A stretch of 64,000 nt of DNA, taken from assembly GCF_002994745.2 (NCBI RefSeq), contig NC_037090.1, positions 41,068,001 through 41,132,000 of the forward strand, written 5' to 3'. The position numbers and the translations under genes were made by a program. Under the pieces are notes generated by a model. It had not been told where the DNA came from. It did not search any database and was given only the letters and a program-made list of their open reading frames with translations. Of the stretch, positions 58,832 to 64,000 are shown piece after piece. Source of the stretch: Rosa chinensis. Taxonomy: Eukaryota; Streptophyta; Magnoliopsida; Rosales; Rosaceae. Position 1 is the stretch's first letter. Every line of letters begins with the position of its first letter.

Positions 58832-59093
58832 CTGCTTGGCATTCTTGAGAAACTGGAGCAGTGTACTGAAGATGCACCCATAGTCAATAAACAACAATGC
58901 GAAGAAATTAAATCACAGAAAACATCAGCAGAATTTAAGCTTACAGTTTTCTCAAAAAGAGGAAGAACACTATGATCAACCAAAAACTTCCTCAAGTGAG
59001 ACACTACTGCTTCTAGAGCTTTGAGCACCTTTAAGGTTTCTCCCTGCATTTCAATAATCCTCTCATCAGCGGCAACATTGAATGGAACCTCTT
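58832..59093 (-). pseudogene. Captured fragment of a KH-domain RNA-binding protein (FLK/PEPPER-like)
   Basis: The minus-strand exon 59093-58945 reads EEVPFNVAADERIIEM, then LKALEAVVSHLRKFLVDHSV and LPLFEK, with donor ACT|GTAAGC. The next exon 58865-58832 (acceptor TTCAG, donor CAG|GTATGG) reads YTAPVSQECQA. The HLRKFLVDxSVxPLFE block follows KH domains in plant FLK/PEPPER-type proteins, which regulate flowering-gene RNA. The core GxxG loop of the KH fold is not in the captured part. Exon order and strand agree with the other captured genes of CACTA-3. Confidence 0.68.
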
Positions 59094-59870
59094 CTGCCAG
59101 AACAAATATTAGGTATCAGATGCCTTGTTTAGAGAAGTAAGAATATCATTCATTCGAAGAGGCAAAAGAACTTGAGGACAAACGACAACTAAGGATAACA
59201 GGTATAGAAAATACTGGAATCTAGATCACCAATAGCAAATCTAAGCTTTAAATGTAAAGCACAAAAGAAAAGAATGGAAACTTAAATACAAGAATCATTT
59301 TAGTTCCAAACTAGGAATGAGAACCCGCACGATGCCGTGGGTTAGAATTTCTACTTCATGCTTTATACAATGGCATTGAGGGTGATTTTGATTCCATAGC
59401 AGAATTCTGTGCTGTGCTCGAATGCCTCAACTCCACTGCAGAGCGTCTGCAGCCTTAAACACTTCGACAGAAGTGGAAACTCTGTGACAATTGGAATCTG
59501 TGAGTTATGAGTGTACCTTGTGAAGCAAATATCTGCTTTCTTTCACTTGAATGATGAGATCACTTCAAACTTCAAAGGAAACTGACCTGAATAGAGCAGG
59601 ACAAAAAAAAAACATTTATTTTAGTAACAATCTTCAATTCATTAATGACACAGCATATTCATTAACTCCATTCGATTTCAGTGACTTGATAGAAAGCAAA
59701 TTTTACTCGTGAGAAATAAAATGAGAATCAATATACAATAAAGCAGAATAGGGAGCAAGAAGATTTCAAAGCTAGCCTTGATGCTGGTATCAAATCTATG
59801 TTAGAGCAACTGAGAAAAAATGCAAATGAACATAAATTATAGGAGATGTTCATAGTGCTTTCAGCCTTAC
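59094..59870. other. CACTA-3 interior between KH and VPS13 fragments
   Basis: Mostly intron-like. A minus-strand stretch near 59500-59370 is open for about 40 codons (including LLSKCLRLQTLCSG) but I cannot assign it. Confidence 0.3.
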
Positions 59871-59871
59871 C

Positions 59872-60635
59872 AAAATAGATTGAAGCATCCTTACTCAATT
59901 CACAAAATAATTCACACAGTTCCTTCATCAAGGAAATGGAAATACATTGCCTTCTTCATTTGGTCAGAAACAACTTTGTAAGCATACTTCAACCAAGACC
60001 TAGGATCAGATTTTACAGAGATTCATCAAGGAAATGGAATGAACCAAAGTTATCAGCTAACTTCAGTACATCCCCATATCCATCCTGAAAAAAAGAAACA
60101 AAAACAGAAAAAAAAAAAAAAACAATAAAAGATCAATTATACATGATTACAATTAAACATAACCTCCTAGAGCACTGATGAAGACTGATGAAGACAAAAT
60201 AAAATGAACCTCTGGCAAACAGATAGTCACATCATCTAGTTGCTCATGTAAAGGCTAACCGCAATCAGCAAATTCTTTGTTGTTGTAGATTTGAATACTT
60301 GGTATTTCCAAAAAAGGGTCCCAATGCATCAGTATGCTTCTTGGTCAATTTATTCACTGGTTTAACTTTAATACCAAATCTAAAAAACTTGAAGTAAAAA
60401 TATAACCGTTGTGTTTAGGGAAAATTAACAAAAAAAAAAAAAGGAGAGCCCTATGTATATAAACTCGAATATGTCTGTGCGCATGTTCCATGGATCAACC
60501 TAGTAAAGAGAATTGATTGGGCATACCTGAACCCACTCTGATGGAAGCAAATCCTTCCATTGCTTGTCAACATGCCATGGAGGATGAAGTAATATCACAA
60601 TCCAGATAAAGTGCAAGCCGATCAAGTTCAACAGA
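59872..60635 (-). pseudogene. VPS13: Captured fragment of VPS13 (chorein-family lipid transfer protein)
   Basis: Two minus-strand exons. Exon one (60635-60527; acceptor TTTTCCAG, donor CAG|GTATGC) reads VELDRLALYLDCD, then in a shifted frame PWHVDKQWKDLLPSEWVQ. Exon two (from 60084, acceptor TTTTTTCAG, to the donor near 59871) reads DVLKLADNFGSF and later RSWLKYAYKVVSDQMKKA. These are successive segments of the N-terminal chorein region of plant VPS13, which moves lipids at membrane contact sites. Frameshifts and a small duplication (CATTTCCTTGATGAA at 60025 and 59940) break both exons. Confidence 0.87.
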
Positions 60636-62091
60636 CTGGAAAATAAATGGGGAAATATTACATAGTAGGGAAGCAGGGACCGATATATTGAAGAAGTTAA
60701 GGTATCCACAAAGACACAAATTCTTATTTGTTTTAACTTTTGACATAACTACAGAGTTTTACTATAACAAAATCAACTGCACAAAAATACACACAAACAA
60801 TCAACACTTTTAAGGACCACATAATAAAATCCTTTCCTTTGTATAATACAGTAACAATAAGAAATCAAAAGTATCCCATAATATAGGGATTTAGCATAAA
60901 ATTAACTTACAGTTCCAAGGGATAAGTTTCTGAAAGTGGATTAGCCAATCAAGAAAATAGCACCCTTAGGCTCTCCAGTTTGCAAACAACTCTAGTACAC
61001 TCTCCCTGGAAAACAAAGCACGGATACGAAGTGGTTAGAGAGAAGCTTGTATTATGTGTATATAATTTCAGCTTCCTTAGGAATAACCATATTAAAATAA
61101 ACTGTAACAACACTGGAGCAACTGTGACCATAAACTCTAAATCTAAAATACATTCCTCAGTTATACTCTCTGATTACTATGTATTCTGCAAAAACATGTA
61201 AAATATTGATAGAGACGCAACTTGAAAAACGGTAGCTCATCTTGAAGCAAAATGAAGGTATACCAGAAAATAAAGTGGCTAATCTGTTGCTTAGAGTCTT
61301 TGTTTGTAGCTGCAAGATGAACATCATAAATAATTAATGAATGGATAACTATTAAAAAGTGTTAATAATCTCTCAAGCCCCTAGGTAAAGCAAAGATATC
61401 AGTACATACAACCAATTGAATCTCTCAGACGCAGAGCATGAAAAGCATTCAATACACACCCTTATTAGTTTTCTAAACTCTTGAAAAGTGCAACTAGAGA
61501 ATTGCAGACTTATCAAATCTACAACAGAACTGCGAACTGTAACTTTTGGAGGTCTTTCCTAAACTTACTAATATCTTGTTTTCAAGTAAAAAAGTAATAA
61601 TTTGATGATAACGCCAAAAGTAAATACATCATCAGTTAACTAAGCAACCTGCAAACCAACTAACCAAAAAATGAAATCACACATAATTGTATCTCAATTC
61701 CCACACAAGTGCAAAGAAGAACTACAGCTAGAGAAACAGTGATAGGACCACATCCATGGGAAAGGAAGTATAAAGCTAGAGATTAGCTCAAGTCTTTAAT
61801 CATGCACAGAAAGCAATCCTTTTTTTCCATTAGCTTAATTAACTACTGAACATTAGCTATCACAGTAGAAGCTTGAAAGATATCATCACTACCTAAATGT
61901 AGTGTATCAGATCCATAAAAATGAAAAAGTTTAGAATCTCCTTTAATTTTTTTCTATGTAAAGCATTCAAGTCATTTAGGGGATTAAAATAAAACCAGGT
62001 CAAGTCCCATGAAACTCAAGTACTTTTCATGACCAATTTGTTTCGAGCTAATTACTGAACAAATAAACTTCAAACATCAAGAGACTCATAC
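60636..62091. other. CACTA-3 interior, intron-like, nothing firm
   Basis: AT-rich DNA between the VPS13 and PBA1 exons. One exon-like piece near 61015-60950 (minus) follows TTTTCCAG and reads GECTRVVCKLESLRVL before a stop; its family is unknown. Confidence 0.35.
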
Positions 62092-62165
62092 CTCTGCTTC
62101 GTCCTTGGTCATTCCTTCTCTCCATGCTTGATCAAAGAATCCATACAAGTAACTGGAGCCAGAAC
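62092..62165 (-). pseudogene. PBA1: Captured exon of 20S proteasome beta-1 subunit (PBA1)
   Basis: A 74-bp minus-strand exon between acceptor GTTATAG and donor GAG|GTATGA reads [14 protein letters not shown] and then EGMTKDEAE. In plants this is the stretch of the proteasome beta-1 (caspase-like) subunit after the central GG motif. The N-terminal catalytic Thr is elsewhere in the real protein and absent here. The exon itself is intact, with no stop or frameshift. It is the most 5' identified exon of the minus-strand chimeric unit in CACTA-3. Confidence 0.9.
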
Positions 62166-62396
62166 CTATAACACAGAAAAATATGTCAGGTCAAACCACA
62201 GGCAAAAGTATCGCATTAATTGAACCTCCCTCATAAAGTGGAAATCATATCCAGTTAGAACCAAAGCATGCTATTGAAATCAGTTCTAATACAGTTTCGC
62301 TACAACCGAACGATTCCAAACAAATCTGAAATCGGAAATCGAAAAATCCAGTTCACGATAGAGCTTAAAAGAAAAGCGAAGTATCACGAAGCTTAC

Positions 62397-62800
62397 CCTT
62401 TCTACCGGCGAGCTTTCGCTTTTCCCTGCAGAAGATCCTATAAACCTTGTCCTTCAATGAGCTCGGTCAAAACGCTTTGGAGGGCGAACTGTGAAGAGTT
62501 GAAAAGGGTTTTGGAGGAAGCAAAATCAACTCGAATCCCTCAAGCAGAAGAAATCGAATTTGGGTTTGGCAGGGGGAGGGCAGCAGCGGGAGTTGATGAG
62601 GACGTCGTCACCGTCATAGTGGGAGGCGCGTAAGATGACGGACTGGACGGAGTCGATGCTGAAGAAGCTGAGGATGTAGAAGAAGGAAGCAATGAGGAGC
62701 TCTAGAATGGCAGCGATCGAGTTCGAGTAAGCTTAGGGTCCAGAATGGAGGTTGAGTTTGGGAGGAGATCCAGTTTGGGGTGAGTTTAGAATGAAGGAGT
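62397..62800 (-). pseudogene. GC-rich unidentified first segment of the CACTA-3 chimeric unit
   Basis: A GC-rich stretch read on the minus strand ends at a possible donor near 62397 (AAAG|GGTAAGC). One frame shows SIDSVQSVILRASHYDGDD with a hydrophobic stretch before it; another shows KDKVYRIFCREKRKLAGRKG just before the donor. It resembles a 5' UTR plus first exon captured with its promoter. I do not recognise the source gene. Confidence 0.4.
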
Positions 62801-63099
62801 CTCGCTAGGGTTTTCTGTTTCAGTTTTGGGGTCGGGCACAAATCTTTTTCTAAGTGTGAAAGTTTTGAGTTTTAGTACCCGCTTCCTCATTTCACTTAAA
62901 GACTTGGCGCTTTTTGCAAAAATAGGTTCCCGCAAATTTTCAAACAAAACTTTTAACACCGGTCATTTTAAGAACCGATGTTAATGATATACATTTAAAT
63001 CGGTATTTTCGTAAAACGATGTTAGATTACTTTTTTACATCGTGGGCAAGTCTGACCGATTTAAAACATGCGATGTCTATGAACAGATTTCTAGTAGTG

Positions 63100-63195
63100 T
63101 CTTTTCTTTAAATTTCGTTGAGTTTGAGTCTTTGTTTTTAGTTTCTTCGTTTTGATTTTGCTAAGGGACTAACAAAAGCTAAGTGTGGGGGAATT
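63100..63195 (+). other. End of LARD-like internal region with polypurine tract
   Basis: Continues the DNA broken at 57296 after TSD TCT. It ends AAGTGTGGGGGAATT immediately before the LTR start TGATAGG at 63196, a purine-rich plus-strand primer site. Confidence 0.82.
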
Positions 63196-64000
63196 TGATA
63201 GGAGCATTTTTATGCGACGTTTTAATAATTATTTCCTCATATTTTTCTTAGTTATTTCCTTTACTTAATCATTTTTAATTTAGTTTCTATTTTCTAGGTA
63301 CATTAGAATAAATGACAAAGAAATGAGCTAAAATGAAGAAATGGAGTTTTCCTGGTCCAACTAGGAATCCCAGTCAACGCAGGAATCCTAATGAGGCTAG
63401 GAAACCTGAAGGCATTAGGAGACCACATGGCTTGAAGATGATGTGTGAGATATTATGGGAGACTAAATTTGATTTTTGCATGGGAAATGATGGAGATAAT
63501 GTGAAAATCAAGGAGAGAATCAAGGAGATTACGTTGAGAAAATCTTGGGAGAGTTTCATGGGATTGTGCAACAAGAAAAGGCTAAAGACAAGTCCAAACT
63601 GATTCCTCAATTCCCTCAAGATATGTTGGCCGAAATTAAGGAATTAAAATCTGCAGTTTTAATGTGAAAATCAAGAGAAAATCAAGGGGAGAATGTTAAG
63701 GATAAAGCCATGGAGAGATTTAAGGGACAAAAGGTTCAAAATCCGTCCGGATACATTTTCTAGGTTGATGCCTAGATATTTGGCTTGAAATTGCGAATAA
63801 AATCAGATTAAATCATGGGAAAATCAGCAACAAAAGATTAGGGATTGATTTTGGAGCTTTTTAATTGATTGGATGACACAACAGAGCTGACGTGGCGCTA
63901 CGTGATTGGTTGAAGTTGTGTGGCATAATCAAATTAATTCCTTAGGAAATTAAAGGAAGGATCATGAAGCTTGGTCGTCCCCCTATATAAACCCTCCTAT
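63196..64000 (+). mobile_element. 3' LTR of the LARD-like element (truncated by window edge)
   Basis: Starts TGATAGGAGCATTTTTATGC and matches the 5' LTR from 40853. It lacks CACTA-2 and the LTR of 46099-48216 and so preserves the empty site of both. Open frames at 63333-63619 are shared LTR sequence, not genes. Confidence 0.9.

Larger units (their letters stand above)
57297..63099 (-). mobile_element. CACTA-3, gene-capturing Pack-CACTA (5803 bp)
   Basis: Left end CACTACTAGAATTTTGTTCA and right end the inverse of CACTACTAGAAATCTGTTCA, with TSD TCT at 57294-57296 and 63100-63102. Subterminal ACATCG...CGATGT motifs occupy about 600 bp on the left and about 150 bp on the right. No transposase frame is seen. 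The interior carries exons of at least three unrelated plant genes on the minus strand, with consensus splice sites and introns retained. Confidence 0.94.
40853..64000 (+). mobile_element. LARD-like LTR retrotransposon hosting five insertions (continues past right edge)
   Basis: The 5' LTR occupies 40853-48682 (with CACTA-2 and another LTR inside), the PBS is at 48688-48708, the internal region lies in pieces 48709-49519, 52199-52610, 55645-57296 and 63100-63195, and the 3' LTR starts at 63196. Both LTRs begin TGATAGGAGCATTTTTATGC and share the next several hundred bases. About 3 kb of internal DNA remains, with no gag or pol, so it must use proteins of another element. The Asp-type PBS points to Athila/Tat helpers (inference). 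Confidence 0.87.

Noticed and set aside
62268..62633. 121-codon plus-strand open frame in CACTA-3
   Set aside because: It runs antisense to the captured minus-strand segment and has no recognisable protein pattern.

Overview
This window looks like nuclear DNA of a flowering plant, probably a eudicot and perhaps of the rose family (the family guess is weak). It holds no complete host gene. Nearly all of it is layered transposable elements: Ty3/gypsy LTR retrotransposons, non-coding LTR retrotransposon derivatives, solo LTRs, CACTA (En/Spm-type) DNA transposons and one Mutator-type MITE. Element borders were set from TG...CA or CACTA...TAGTG ends together with target-site duplications (TSDs) read from the sequence. 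I read no tRNA, rRNA or CRISPR array.

Left part (1-15709): a minus-strand Athila-like gypsy element with its 5' LTR at 13598-15709, an Asp-tRNA-type primer site at 13571-13591, a structured leader, and a broken gag running off the left edge. Its gag is split by a solo LTR (1179-11467, TSD ACTTG). That LTR is split by CACTA-1 (1398-9416, TSD TCA), and CACTA-1 by another solo LTR (4386-7203, TSD GACAG). CACTA-1 also carries a 523-bp tandem repeat and exon-like DNA.

Middle part (16040-36497): a minus-strand chromovirus-like gypsy element bounded by TSD TTCAA. It keeps a 3' LTR, a purine tract and a broken gag, but pol has been replaced by a scrambled mosaic of LTR and internal pieces. Its 5' LTR is split by three solo LTRs with perfect TSDs. 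Next come a retroelement remnant with a 424-bp MULE-type MITE (9-bp TSD) and an LTR at 38546-40852.

Right part (40853-64000): a plus-strand LTR element without coding capacity (LARD-like), with 5' LTR, decayed primer site, purine tract and the start of its 3' LTR. It was invaded by CACTA-2 (41145-46059, TSD GGA), an LTR (46099-48216), solo LTRs at 49520-52198 (TSD GTGAA) and 52611-55644 (TSD GCTGA), and CACTA-3 (57297-63099, TSD TCT).

The main discovery candidates are CACTA-2 and CACTA-3, which act as gene-capturing (Pack-CACTA) elements. CACTA-2 carries, all on the plus strand, intron-containing fragments of the mitochondrial ATP synthase 6-kDa subunit, the chloroplast Rieske protein PetC, an ARF-like GTPase and trehalase. 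CACTA-3 carries, all on the minus strand, fragments of the 20S proteasome beta-1 subunit (PBA1), VPS13 and a KH-domain protein, plus unidentified exons. Neither shows a transposase. A second notable item is a set of three leader hairpins with one identical 7-nt loop and covarying stems (12654-12733).
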